Of a stretch of DNA of 64,000 nucleotides, positions 50,541 through 62,400 are shown piece after piece (the stretch's first letter is position 1; each line of letters begins with the position of its first letter). The translations under genes and the position numbers were made by a program. The notes under the pieces were generated by a model. That model was not told the origin of the DNA, did not search any database, and saw only the letters and a list, made by a program, of their open reading frames with translations. Source of the stretch: Symbiodinium sp. CCMP2592 (lineage: Eukaryota > Sar > Dinophyceae > Suessiales > Symbiodiniaceae); the NCBI GenBank assembly GCA_905221615.1, contig CAJNDT010004558.1, forward strand, positions 310,001 to 374,000. The letters are read 5' to 3'.

Positions 50541-50698
50541 CATCATAATCATGCGTGCTGCTGTGTCTTTTTGTTTTGGGAAGGGGGGAAGGTTCAGTCA
50601 GGGCAAGACTTCGGCTTCGCTGCAGTTGGGAGGGTTTGGGGTTTGCGAGTCTTGCAGGGTTTGGCCCGAGTCCATTGTAAGAACCCTATTCCCAAAGA

Positions 50699-50842
50699 CC
50701 CGAAAAGAAAAGAAACCAACCCCACCATGCAGCCCCCCTGAAGCCGCAAGCCCAGCCCAAGCAAGAGAGCATTCACGTCTTGGACAAGATCATGGTGATG
50801 CTGGGAGCCCGGGCAAAGTACTCAGTGAGGGTTTTCGGGTGA
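50699..50842 (+). CDS. Exon-like ORF, basic linker and short folded segment
   Basis: Frame PEKKRNQPHHAAPLKPQAQP then ESIHVLDKIMVMLGARAKYS. The hydrophobic pattern of the second part looks coding. Start and end splice sites were not fixed; it may be an early exon of the 51-64 kb gene. Confidence 0.35.
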   Translation, partial: PEKKRNQPHHAAPLKPQAQPKQESIHVLDKIMVMLGARAKYSVRVFG

Positions 50843-50871
50843 GCGCCTAAGGATTCGGGTTAGGAGTTAAT

Positions 50872-51160
50872 GGGCCGACCGTGAGGTCGTGCCCGGGTCT
50901 AGGAGTAAGATTTACGCTAGCCGGGTCGACCGGGAGGTCGCGCCCGTTTTTGCAAGACGTCCATCGGACGCCGGCCGTGAGGTCGTAAGAACAGCGGCGG
51001 GGAAGCCGAGTCGTAATACGGCAAGAATTAGCAAGACGTCCATTTGGACGCCGGCCGTGAGGTCGTACGAGTAAGAGATAGCAAAGTCACTATATGGAGA
51101 GACGGTAGGGAGTAAGGTGTAAGATCAACAGACGTCCATAGGATGCCGACCGGGCGGTCG
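50872..51160 (+). ncRNA. Array of five short hairpins with conserved stems (candidate structured RNA)
   Basis: Stem CGACC/GGTCG (or CGGCC/GGTCG, using a G-U pair) encloses a four-base loop GTGA, GGGA, GTGA, GTGA and GGGC, at loop positions 50881, 50932, 50977, 51057 and 51152. Four of the loops fit GNRA. Hairpins 1 and 2 have extra outer GGGC/GCCC-type pairing (50872-50894, 50922-50946). Hairpins 3-5 are preceded by a second small hairpin, GTCC-(3-4 nt)-GGAC/GGAT. Stems are conserved while flanks vary. GTAAG and GCAAG words follow most units. It could be a structured RNA, an intronic element or a DNA-level repeat. Confidence 0.5.
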
Positions 51161-51165
51161 CAAGA

Positions 51166-51974
51166 TTAGAAAGGAGGGTCAATGCAGAGTAAGATTATTC
51201 TTCCAGCAAGCAACTAGTTACGTCGTATTGAACTGATATTATTGGCCATTGGTTGATGGTTGTTGGGTTGAGTAGTCAGTGTTACAGTGTATAATAAGAC
51301 TGTGATGTGTTTCTTGATGTGGGAATTTCAGGGCAAGACCTAACCCTGCCGAGAGCGTAAGAACCGATGACGAACGCCCCCTGATAAATACGGAGCTTCC
51401 GCAAGCTTTGAATGTAAGTCGTAAGTGTAAACCGAACCACCCTCTCCCGCGCAAGATTCCGATTTGCTAGCTGCCCGAAGCCATCAGACTTGAACTCTGC
51501 CTGACCTCAGACCCAACTCCGAGCCCTAAACCGGGACCAATCTCCAAACAGGCAAGAACATTTGTAAAAAATGTTAGACATTAGTTAGAGACTTGCCCAA
51601 GGCAATCAATCAATATACAAAATTCAAATCAATTAATAATAATATACAAAATTCATGCTAAGTGAATTGCCAGATTGACTACCGAGGCCAGACCTCCGCA
51701 TGCCTCGTCGTGCCAGATTTCTAGCAGGAGGAGACCCGGGTGGTTTGGTTTTCTGCAGTGGGCTTTTGATCAGATCAATAATCGAATCAGCGGTTGTTGA
51801 CCATTTGTCAGATTTGGCTTCACGTCAAGGTTGAATTGAGTCAGCAAGAACAGTGCGTCCGCAGTTGACCAGGTTGTCTCAGTCAGACTCAGAAGCATAA
51901 TTAATTAATTATATTTTTTACAACGTAGAGTGAGTGAAGACGAGTAGACACTGACACGTAGTAGCTCCGCTTCC
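51166..51974. other. No gene seen; GTAAG-rich, upstream of the Trp/Gln-rich exon
   Basis: Contains repeated GTAAG and GCAAG words to about 51460, then AT-richer sequence. The promoter of the 51975 gene may lie here; no motif was identified. Confidence 0.4.
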
Positions 51975-52220
51975 ATGGCTGACCAGTGGCAAGATCAGCA
52001 GTGGAATGACCGTGCCACGCGGTGGAATGAGTGGCAAGATGACCAGTGGCGGTGGAATGAGTGGCAAGATGAGCAGTGGCAAGATCAGCAGTGGAATGAC
52101 CGTGCCACGCAGTGGAATGAACACCGGCACTGGCCCGAGCAGCAGGGGGGCGACGAGGACCGGAGCAAGAAGAAGAAGAAGAAAAAAAGGGGGAAGGCGC
52201 CGTACTCCGACACACGCTTA
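51975..52220 (+). CDS. First exon of Trp/Gln/Asp-rich repeat protein
   Basis: ATG 51975 opens MADQWQDQQWNDRATRWNEW followed by repeats of WNEWQDDQW, then a Lys run (nine K/R) and PYSDT. The exon ends before or near 52220. The WNEWQD units are reminiscent of the DWSQQ repeats at 61.6 kb, hinting that both belong to one long gene or gene family. Likely disordered and nuclear (basic run); function unknown. Confidence 0.55.
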
Positions 52221-52317
52221 AACGGTTTGGCGTGACTTGGCATCTTGATAATAAAACTAACCTTTAAGACTTACTTGTTAAAGATCAGTATTATATTATT
52301 CAGTCGTCACATCCATG

Positions 52318-53015
52318 GCTGGACTCAGGTAGTTGGCACGCAAGAGTTATATTGCAGGCAACGAGCTGCACGGCAAGAGGTCCTCAACAAAGCAAAGGCT
52401 CCTCAAGTGGTCGTGGCCAGATGTAAAGCAGAGCCAAGCAGACCACTCGTGGCCAGATGTAAAGCAGAGCCAAGCAGACCAGAGGACAGACCAGAGCCCG
52501 TGGAGCCACAATCAACTTCGCCAGCACAGGTGAACATGCCTTCCCAGCCTCTGCCTGAGCCAGAGCCTGCGGCATTGCCCCGCCAGCCAATTGGACCACC
52601 CGTCAGCTTTGGCCCCCCAGCAAGGCCGCAGCCAGAACAAGCACTGAAGCCACAAGCAAGTCAAGCCACAGCCGCAGCAAGTCCAAGGAGACCACCTGAG
52701 AGCCTTTTAAACCCAAGGCATTCAGCAAGACCAGAAATGCCAATGCCACGAGCAAGTCCAGCCACAGCCGCAGCAAGCCCACCACCAGCAGGGCTGCAGC
52801 ACCAAGCCCAAGCCCCGCTAACTCCGCGGCCAAAAGGACGGCCAATGCAAATAACTGAGCCAGCACAGCAACAGCAAGAGCAGCAGGTCCAACAAGCCCC
52901 GCCAACTCCTCAGACTCCCCCCCCTCCTCGCAGCGGCCGCAGCAAGTGGCACAGCCACGGCAACAGCAACCAGCCCCACAAACTTCAGCTGCACAAACTC
53001 AGCAAGGGCTTCTAG
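52318..53015 (+). CDS. Pro/Gln/Ala-rich exon, part 1
   Basis: Open frame beginning after an AG near 52330, with a 36-bp tandem duplication (about 52405-52476) and then Pro/Gln/Ala-rich sequence. It stops at 53015, but the same kind of protein continues in another frame from about 52922 (SSQRPQQVAQPRQQQP), with a GCAAGT donor-like site at 52942. The pair is either two exons or a frameshifted exon. Confidence 0.45.
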
Positions 53016-53697
53016 CAGCACCGCCGCAGGTCCCAGAAATGCCGCCACCGCGGTGGCGGCCGTTGCGACAGCAGCTGCAGCAGGGAGCCCCGCCGCAGCA
53101 AGAGCAGCCGGCACCCGTGAGCCAGCCGCCGCTCAACCGTCAGCAACAGCCGCTACAGCAGAGAACATCACAGCAAGAGCAGCCCGCACCCGTGAACCAG
53201 CCGCTCAACCCTCGGCAAGAGCCGCTGCAGCAGAGAGCCCCGCCGCAGCAAGAGCAGCAGCCGCTCAACCCTCAGCAACAGCCACTGCAGCAGAGAGCCC
53301 TGCAGCAAGAACAGCAGAGAACATCGCAGCAAGAGCCCGCACGCGTGAACCAGCCGCTCAACCCTCGGCAAGAGCCGCTGCAGCAGAGAGCCCCGCCGCA
53401 GCAACAGCAGCAGCCGCTCAACCCTCGGCAACAGCCGCTGCAGCACAGAGCAAGACCGCAGCAAGAGCCAGCGCCCGTGAGCCAGCCTCTGAACCCGTTG
53501 AACGTGCCATTCGGCTTTCCGATGCCGCCGCTGGCGAATCCGTTGCTGCCGCCGCCACCGCTGCCGTTGCCGGTTGTTCAAGGGCAAGAAGTGGTTGAGC
53601 AGATGGCTTCGCTGCTCAAGGTTACGACAGCAATGCTGCTACTCAACCGCAATTTGCATGTGTGTGATGGTTCGGTATGTGTAATTTCAATCAGTAG

Positions 53698-53713
<16 letters not shown>
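52922..53713 (+). CDS. Pro/Gln/Ala-rich exon, part 2 with PLNPRQ repeats
   Basis: Degenerate repeats of QPLNPRQEPLQQRAPPQQ (~20 residues). The end is a more ordered segment (FGFPMPPLANPLLPPP, VVQGQEVVEQMASLLKVTTA). All three frames are partly open because of CAG/GCA repetition. The DNA repeats GCAAGAGC. Intrinsically disordered; function unknown. Confidence 0.5.
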
Positions 53714-54345
<632 letters not shown>

Positions 54346-54718
54346 TACTAGTACTACAACTCTACACATATTTGTTTTATACACACAGTTGCGCTACAGC
54401 TAGCAATCGTTTCTGCTGTAAGAAGCTGATAAAAAGCAACAGTTGTCGTTGCCCAACTCCGCCCAAGGTCTGACTCGCAAAAGAACTATTTCAATGCCGA
54501 GCAGTGCAGGATGGAAGAGGCAAAACGCGGTGCCAAGAACGAAATTCGGGCTCAGCAGGCCTGGACATGTCAAAGAAAAACCTCCGAGTAAATGCCAGCA
54601 GCCGCACGAAGTAGCAGTAGTAGTAGTCGTCGTCGTCGTCGTAGTAGTATTAGTAGTCGTACTAGTACTAGTACTTACTCGTGGTCGTCCTCGAGTTTGA
54701 GCACAGTTCCCTGATCAG

Positions 54719-55108
54719 GTGAGTCTGCAAGAGGACAGAGCCCGGGAAGAGCTGGCGAAGGCGAAGACAATGCTGGAGGCTGCATTTAACGCTGCTGGCC
54801 AGAAGAGGCCAGTCAGCCAGACGAGTCCGTTCGATCCGATAATAAGAAAACGAGCCCCATCACCGGCGCCAGAGAAGAAGGAGAAGCCGGCGGAGCTAGA
54901 GACGGAGACGGAGGAGATGAAGGGCGGCAAGAAAAGGGGCAAGAAGCAGCGCTCGGACAGGAAGACGAAGAAGGAGAAGAAGGAGAAGAAGGAGAAGAAG
55001 GAGAAGAAGAGCAAGTCCTCAAGAAGAACTCCCAGTCCTTCCCTGACCTCGAGCAGCATCAGCACGCACATGCGGAGACTACGAGATGGGTCGAGTCGCA
55101 AGAAGTAA
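54719..55108 (+). CDS. Lys/Glu-rich, SR-like exon
   Basis: Preceded by TGATCAG|G at 54718. Starts with a helix (SLQEDRAREELAKAKTMLEA), then KRAPSPAPEKKEKPAELETE, a run of EKK repeats and a Ser/Arg-rich end (SKSSRRTPSPSLTSSS). The charged and RS-type composition suggests a nuclear or RNA-associated protein. The frame ends at TAA 55106-55108, possibly read through by splicing. Confidence 0.55.
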   Translation: MSLQEDRAREELAKAKTMLEAAFNAAGQKRPVSQTSPFDPIIRKRAPSPAPEKKEKPAELETETEEMKGGKKRGKKQRSDRKTKKEKKEKKEKKEKKSKSSRRTPSPSLTSSSISTHMRRLRDGSSRKK

Positions 55109-55274
55109 GATTCAATTCAAGAAGGACACCGCAAGAATCGAGGCTAGCTGAGATAGTTAGTAAGACAAGCCAAGGTTCATGCTACATGGTTTTGTTTAAA
55201 AATTATGGCGCGTGTGACGACATCGCCTTGGTTCCATCCGGTGTCCTTTTCATTTTCTCTGCTTTGCTGATCGC

Positions 55275-55400
55275 CAGACATCTCCAGACAGCAGCTGGAA
55301 AAAGAAGCCACTTGCCAGGCTGTTAAACGTCCATGAGCTAGAGTCTTTCTGGTTGGCCCAATCAGCAAGAGCGAAGAAGCATAAGCAGCATGCCCAATAA
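55275..55400 (+). CDS. Exon-like ORF
   Basis: Frame SPDSSWKKKPLARLLNVHEL then ESFWLAQSARAKKHKQ. DSSW and WLAQSARA resemble the DSWxARA ends of the exon modules at 59.6-63.2 kb. An overlapping frame (MPNKPSDPLQELLHFGPLLA, from 55390) is also possible. Boundaries approximate. Confidence 0.4.
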   Translation, partial: QTSPDSSWKKKPLARLLNVHELESFWLAQSARAKKHKQHAQ

Positions 55401-55738
55401 GCCAAGCGACCCACTCCAGGAGCTTCTTCACTTCGGGCCGCTGCTGGCTCGGCACCGACATGCAGGCCAGAACCGGGCAAGGCCGCAGGCTGCAGGGTGC
55501 GGGACAGCTTCAAATCATTTATTAGCCCCGCTCTTCGGTCACTGTCCCAAGGTGACAGACATCCTCGGCAAGAGACGACTTGGAGGCCAGCCCTGCACAT
55601 AGAAGCAGTAGTCAGTCAGCTTTGAGTTTCTGGATGCATGCATGAGTCTTGAGCGACATGTGGGCCTTGAATTTTTGATCTCAAGCAAGAAAAGTGAATC
55701 GGGGTGTCAGAAGCCGCGGGCAAGAAGAGTCGCCCGCG

Positions 55739-55910
55739 CTGCCATGGCCGAAGAGCCAGAGCCCAAGAAGAAGGTGCCAGATGTGGTCTGGCGCTGGCGC
55801 AAGACACTGGCCAACAGCCTGAGTGGCCTCAAGCCGCCTTATGGAGAACAAGGCCGGCTGCTCTTGCGCGCGATAGAAGTCTGCAACTCGACTGCAACAT
55901 ATCAGATTGC
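55739..55910 (+). CDS. Exon-like ORF, basic/aromatic
   Basis: RAAMAEEPEPKKKVPDVVWR then WRKTLANSLSGLKPPYGEQG, RLLLRAIE. The alternation of Trp, Leu and basic residues looks like a folded domain. The in-frame ATG at 55744 could be a start. Function unknown. Confidence 0.5.
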
Positions 55911-55950
55911 TACATTTGTAAGACTCGACCGTTCTCTCCCTGCGTACTGA

Positions 55951-56165
55951 GACTGGGATGAGCTCCCACGAACGACCCGGCCGACAAGCAGTTGGCCACT
56001 GCCAGACTACAAATCGGCGCAAGAGTGCGATAAGTTCGTGACGCAAGAGCTGCTGTTTTTGAGTCCGGATCTGGCATGGGTGATGCTTCAACTCCAGATA
56101 GATATGCCGGCGTGGGCCGTTCCTTGGCTGCAAGAGCTGAAAAAGTTGTATTGCAATTCAAGCGA
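55951..56165 (+). CDS. Exon-like ORF
   Basis: Starts after TACTGAG|GAC: DWDELPRTTRPTSSWPLPDY, then ECDKFVTQELLFLSPDLAWV and DMPAWAVPWLQELKKLYC. The strong amphipathic pattern supports coding. It is followed by similar-looking exons at 56189 and 56341, probably one domain split over three exons. Not recognised. Confidence 0.55.
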
Positions 56166-56188
56166 GAATGTTTCTTGCGCAATCCCAG

Positions 56189-56278
56189 GCGGTCTTGGCG
56201 GTAAGATCCCACCCTTGCCAGAAGCGCGCGAAGGCGTTCGCCAAGGAGCTCACGCACAAGTTGCTCCGAGACTTAGCG
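56189..56278 (+). CDS. Short exon-like ORF
   Basis: After CCCAG|GCG: AVLAVRSHPCQKRAKAFAKE then LTHKLLRDLA. A basic helix; the frame ends in TGA at 56279. Part of the same domain as the neighbouring exons by composition. Confidence 0.45.
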
Positions 56279-56340
56279 TGATTCATCTAGCCAGTAAGGT
56301 TTTTTCAGGCTGCAGTGTGAGAGTCAGACTTGACTGATTG

Positions 56341-56466
56341 CTGCGAGGCCACTGGCTCGCCTTCAACAAGGCACACGTCTATCCAGACGTGTTCAGATTT
56401 TGCGTGGCCTGGGCGCATGAGAAAAACTACCTCCTCAGCAGCTTCTTCGCAAGAGAGACATGGTAG
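56341..56466 (+). CDS. Short exon-like ORF
   Basis: LRGHWLAFNKAHVYPDVFRF then CVAWAHEKNYLLSSFFARE, rich in aromatic residues. The frame ends in TAG after GCAAGAGAGACATGG. Confidence 0.5.
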   Translation: MRGHWLAFNKAHVYPDVFRFCVAWAHEKNYLLSSFFARETW

Positions 56467-56562
56467 TGGTGTCCAGTCAGCCAGTCAGACAGTCACGTCA
56501 GTCAGTCCGATCTCTGTGTGTGTATGCGCATAGCGTTGCAGATTTGCTTTGACCCTGTGCGA

Positions 56563-56765
56563 TCCAAGTGGCGGGGCACCCGCAGCACTGGAACTACGAC
56601 AAGTCAGAGTGGTACAGGGTCCCGAAGGAGGACAAGCCGGTCCAGACGGATCTGGAACCGAGCTATTTGCAAGAAAACCCGTTCCGCAAGAAGCCACCTC
56701 CGCCTCCGGGTCGTCCCCCCTGGGGTTACGGTTCGAATGCACAGGCGCCTGAGGGCAGTGATTGA
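56563..56765 (+). CDS. Exon-like ORF, Tyr/Trp/Pro-rich
   Basis: VAGHPQHWNYDKSEWYRVPK then DKPVQTDLEPSYLQENPFRK and a Pro-rich end (PPPPPGRPPWGYGSNAQAPE) stopping at TGA 56765. It may be the last exon of one gene, or be spliced onwards before the stop to the module array that follows. Confidence 0.5.
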
Positions 56766-56847
56766 AGCTAGCTGGCTGCGGCAATATTCTTCAGTGTTGG
56801 TGTGTCAGAGAATGACTCATTGGCAACAATTTATAGCATCCCCCCAT

Positions 56848-58463
56848 TCAGGTGCCGCAAGACCAGGCTGCGGAAGCGAAGGCCAAGGCAACTTGCAATG
56901 CAATTTGTGGAAATTGCCCCCACTGTTCACTTCACTGTTCACGTGGTGTCCCAGCAGCCAAACTTCTCCAGTGCCGCTGCTCAGGCGTCGTCAGAGCAAG
57001 ACGCAGCCACTTGGTCTGCAAGTACAGTATTAATTATTGGTGTTCCTCGATTCTGACAATGACAATCTTGTCGCTGCAAAGGCAAGACCAAAGCAGCCCA
57101 CCACTCCTAAGGACAATGACAAGGTGACTTGCATTGCAAGATTTTGCTTGGTGAGTGCCTGCTATTGATCATCGTTGCTGCTCAGGGGCCGTCAGATCAG
57201 CCTGGCACGGGAAAGGCCGAGACGACTTGTGCGGCAACAATTATTTGTAGCACGTCGTCTGGATGAGCTCTTTTGTGACGGCGGCACTTGTTCAGGCGCC
57301 ATCACAGCCGCTCGCCGCGCAGAAAGCCGCCACTCCCAAGGGCAAGGCGACTTGCTTGCTCCGCAAGAAACCCGAGTTTCTTATTCGGTGAGTGCTTGTC
57401 GTTGTTGCTGCTCAGGCGCCATCAGATCAGCCTGGCACGGGAAAGGCCGAGACGACTTAAAAGATTAATAGTGTGTCGGCGTGTCTGTGTGAGCTCTTCT
57501 GTGATGGCGGCACTTGTTCAGGCGCCGTCACAGCCGCCCGCCGCGAAGAAAGCCGCCGCTCCCAAGAATAAGGCGACTTGCTCTGCAAGAAACCAGAGTT
57601 TCTTATTCGGTGAGTGCTTCTCAGACTCCATCAGATCAGCCTGGGACGGGAAAAGCCGAGACAACATGCAATCCAGAACCCAGCAGCGTGAGGGAGTGTG
57701 AGCTCTTCTGTGGCACCTGTTCAGGCAGTGATACAGTCACAGCCACAACTGGCCCGTACCGCCGCTCCCGAGGAACAGGCGGCGACTTGCTTTGCAAGAA
57801 AACCGGTTTCTCATTTGAGTACTGCGTGCTTCGGTGCTGCTGCTCAGGGGACAACGTCGCCAGAGCCAGAGGCGACTTGCACTGCTCACAACTGCAATTT
57901 GAGTGAGAGTGTTTGAGTGGCTGGGTTGGTCGAGTGTAATTCTGGCCGTTGTTGCATCAGGCGCAAAGAATAAAAGCCCCGCCGCCGTTCACTCATGAGG
58001 CTTCTAATCTCATTATTCACTGCGAGGGTAATTCAGTCAGTCAGCACTAGTCACTGATCGCCGCTGCTGATGACGAGGCCCCTACTATCACTCCTGGCGC
58101 CAACGTCGCGACTTGTAATGCAATTACCGCATGGGAGTTTGTGGATCGGTGGTCAATGAATCCAGGAAAATTCTTGTTGAATGCTGTCTAGTTGTAGTGT
58201 TGTAGTGTTCCGAACAACTACCGCAAATGCCTTGCAGTGCATGTGCATTAATTGGCCGGCCGCTGCGACGGCAGCGACTGAACAGTGGCTGCAAGAACTC
58301 ATCTCTGATCAGGCATCACCACCGTTGCTGGACATTTTTCCAGGCCAGCAAGACAAGGCCGACGTGACTTGGCATGATAATATTATTATCAGTATATTAT
58401 CATTATAATTTAATAATTATTAGTATTAGTATTAAAAATTAGTATTATTTTTTTAATATATAA

Positions 58464-58526
<63 letters not shown>

Positions 58527-59220
58527 ATATATTAATATATTAATATATTATTAGTATCATATATATATATATATATATATATGTTTATTTATTTATTTGT
58601 TCATTTATTTATTTACTTTATTATTGTTATTATTTTCACCGCTGCCTTACGTTGCAATGTAAGTTTTGCCTGAGAATGGCAATTAACAAAAAATATTACG
58701 ATAATGCAAATATCAACAGTACAGTGGTTTTCAAAGATAAGTAATTTACATTAGGTTTGATTTGACTTATTTAGTTGAATAAATGTTGTAAATAAATACT
58801 TCTGACCATCAGTACTTATTATGTGAATAGAGGCAGTAAGTAATAAACAACAATGAATTCAACTTCGTTTGCATTAGATAATGATTTTTCAGACGCGAAA
58901 GAAATGTCATTAATTACTTGTGGGTACTGCGCAGTTGTCGCCACAACCACCGCCCCCATCCACGAGGCACAGCCGCCCACATCCAGGAGCAAGGCGACCT
59001 GCGCTGCAATGCACAATCCAATCGAATCACGACAATGTCATGAGTTCCAATTTGAACGAGTAACCCTTGCGGCTCAGGTAAAGCAGTCTTCGGCGGTGGT
59101 GCCGGGCCCTGCCAAGGCGACTTGTGAAACATAGATTGATGAATTGCTGTGCGTTGGCGATTCCTGATCAGGCGGTTCAGATGAAAGAACCTCCGCCAAA
59201 AAAGACGGCACAGCCGAAGG
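56848..59220 (+). CDS. Array of short homologous exon modules ending in a KATC-type motif
   Basis: At least 12 modules of ~50-80 nt, most preceded by (T)CAG|G and ending in AAGGCGACTTGCNNTGCAA or a near copy. GACTTG or GACCTG words lie near 57003, 57122, 57222, 57347, 57451, 57573, 57782, 57870, 58108, 58365, 58993 and 59117. Typical peptides are QAPSQPLAAQKAATPKGKAT, QAPSQPPAAKKAAAPKNKAT and QGPSDQPGTGKAETT. A QxPSDQPGTGKAETT module occurs three times. The ends could be GC-type donors (AAG|GCGAC or AAG|GCAAGG). The protein would be a Pro/Ala/Lys-rich disordered chain. Individual exon limits are not settled. Confidence 0.5.
58380..58850. repeat. AT-rich/AT-microsatellite stretch between modules
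   Basis: TATATA and TTAATATA repeats at about 58450-58590 followed by ATTTATTT repeats. No gene. Confidence 0.9.
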
Positions 59221-59429
59221 CAAGTCCTCCACCCGTGCCAGACGAGCCAACCGCAGCTGGGCTGGATTCAGAGCAATTTTCGTTTACACTGAAGCCATTT
59301 GCTCTCTGTACAGGAGCCAGAGACGCCCTCAGAGCAAGAGTTCCCGACCATGGCTCCCTCCTCAGGCAACAAACACATGGTCCATTGGAGCCTCATGCTC
59401 TGAACAACCGTGCTATAAGGACGATCTAA

Positions 59430-62400
59430 GCTATGATGCCTGGGGCAGCTATCAGCCTGGCAAAGCCCGACCTCCAACTGAGGACAGTGATTCTGTTTGT
59501 CTCGCAAAGAGTTTCAGCCTCGCATCAACCTGCAGGACCACATCGTGGGGCCAGACGAGGAGACTCGTTGCAGTTTCTCAGATGTGTACGGCCGGATATA
59601 GCAGTCGGTCTGGTGTTGAAATCATAATATTGAAAAACCTTGGCAAGATGAAAATCAAGACAACGGCGAGTCTTGGCCGGCAACCAACAGATTTGCTTGC
59701 TACACCAGCGAGAGACAACAACTTAGACTTAGATTAGATTCTGAGGAACAAACAACACCCGCCCCGGTCTACAGACATTTCGACGGAGCTAGTTTTGGAA
59801 GGCCAAGCAAATATCGACTCAGGATGCTGATGACAGTGTCAACAGCTGGCACAGTAGCATCAGCTCAGAACGCTGGCTCGAGGAAGAGTGGCCAGCAGAT
59901 GAAGAAGAGGCTGGCGAGTCTTGGCAGGCAAAAGCAGGCTAAAACAGGGGGTGCGCCACATGTCCAAGGTCAGATTTGCCATACTTGAGACACTGCTATT
60001 CCGAGGGCGCAGCAACCGGCCCTCAAGAACACCAAGAGTCTTGGTCGGCAAGAGCCACATGTCCAGGTCTGTTTCAGCACCTTAACTTCAACGGTTGCCG
60101 TAACCCGAGGGCGAAATGCCGGTCGATGAGCAGGAGGAACACCAGGGCGGTGGGCAAGAGCACCAGGGCGACGGGCACGAACAGCAGGACTCTTTGGAAG
60201 AGCAGGTCAGAATACGGTGCACGCCACATTTCGCAGCTTTAGCGTGTAACCTTAATTTAATAAGGCTAGGAGGCAGAACCAGGTACGACTAGTAGGGTTT
60301 CTGCCATTAATATGTCCAAAGTCAGATATACAACCTTGTGAGTAATTATCTATTCGGAGGACACAGCCGTGGGCCTTGAGGACCACGAGGAGGAGCAGCC
60401 AGAGCAAGAACACGAGTTTTTGTCTGCAACAGCCGCATGTCCACAGACAGTCAGTTTTTTTCAGAAGTTACACTGCGGCATTATTATATATAAAACTACT
60501 TAATCCCTTATATTGCCGGTTTCTGAGGACGAAGTGCCGTGCGATGAGGATGGGCAAGAGCACGGACACCAGGTTTCTTTGACGGCAAGAGCAGCTAGAA
60601 TCCGGTGTGCGTCACATCTCGCAGCTTCAGCGTGTAATACGTACAGAGTACATTAATAATGAGTTAACTAACACTTGAGACCAGGAAGCAAAACCAGGTA
60701 AGTATAGGGTCCATGTGCGTGTCCAAACTCAGATTTGCCGCGCCATCAGTCAGTGCCAGTTAATAAATATATTAATAATGAATCGCACCGTGTCTAAACC
60801 GAGGACGAAACCCCGCACGATGTGTGCCACGGGCACCAGGACTCTTTGACGGCAAGAGCAGGTCAGAACACCACATGTCAGACGTCCAAGATGAGCTTGA
60901 TTTTGTTGTTAATTATATTTTTCCGAGGATGCAACCACCGGCGACGGGCGTCAGAAGCCGCACGAAGACGATTCTTGTCGGCAAGAGCAAGTGAGAATGG
61001 GTTCGAAAGGTGCCGGCCAGATGTCGCAGGTTTGCTCTCGTAGATTAGATTGGATGTGATGTAAATTTAAAATGTGGTTGATTCCTTGCATGGGGTGCCG
61101 CGAGAGGAAGACTTCATTTCGACGATGTAGCACAATATAATTAATGTAGCAGTCATCATATCATATACTTGCCAAGTATTGGCGAGGCTGGATCTCAGAG
61201 CTACTACCCTCCCTCACAGGCAAGGCAGGACCCGGATTCTTGGTCCTGAATATGACTCGGACATCTACAATCGCTAACATTGACACTTAGTATGTATATT
61301 CTAATTTAATTAGTTAGTTACCAGGCTACCATGAATCTTGGGAAGCGGATTCTTGGTTCAAACTTGCAGGATTGACAATTGAGAGTCAACGGGAGTAAGC
61401 TTGCCACATATCCCTGTTGCCGGTGCAAGCAATAAACTTGGGTCAGGATACTGCTTCTGGAGCAGATTGATTTAGCACGACGAATGACGTTGTCTGACTT
61501 CTACCACACACACACAAGATGAGCAATCAACTAGTGCTGAGTGTGTCTTGATTCAAGATGATTTCATTCTCAGGCCGACAGCGGTTGGTGCAACTCCCGG
61601 CAGCATCAAAACTGGAGCCAGCAAGACTGGAGCCAGCAAGACTGGAGCCAGCGAGACTGGAGCCAGCAAGACTGGAGCCAGCAAGGCTGGAGCCAGCAAG
61701 GCTGGAGCCAGCAAGACTGGAGCCAGAGCTCGTGGGGACAAGGGCCAGGCTATGATGATTCTTGGTTGGTACACAGGGGCAAGGTTTCATGAATATTCGG
61801 AAAGCAACTACTTAACAATATTTAATACCAACACAATCAATCATTGTTAATTATTAATGTTCCGAGGAAAGCAGTTGGCACGACTTTGAGCAGGAGCAGC
61901 CCCAAAATGATGATTCTTGGCTCGCAAGAGCAGGTATTAGGTTCAGTCCTGGAACTAAATTTCAAAACTGCAGAAATCATACTTACTATTTATTACTTAC
62001 TGATTCTCAGATTCTTCCTTCGTCCGCACGGGCTCAGTCACGATGATAGTTTCTGGTTAGGAAGGTCGTTATTGGTAAGTTGCCAGCCCGGAAATCGTCA
62101 GCACGGCTCGTCACGAGTCGGCAAAGGAGGCCAACGTGAATCGTTTCCAAGAGCAGGCAGGAGTGTTCCGCTACAGAGCCAGACAGTTAATCCGAAAGAA
62201 CTGCGCCAGCTAGAGCTCCATCTTCTTCGGTAGCCTGAAGATGCATGAGGATATTCTATACAATACTGCTTACGTTTGTTTCAAGAGCTCAGTAGAACAT
62301 GCTCCGAATAGCAGTTGTTGGCCAAAATACAAGTCAGCCTTTCAACTTCGGCATCCCTTGTACCTTGGACAGAAACCTGGTCTGGTCAGGGCTCACATGA

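Noticed and set aside
56720..56745. tRNA T-arm-like GGTTCGAATGC
   Set aside because: No acceptor stem or D-arm could be formed around it, and it lies in a coding-like frame. No tRNA or rRNA gene was found in the window.
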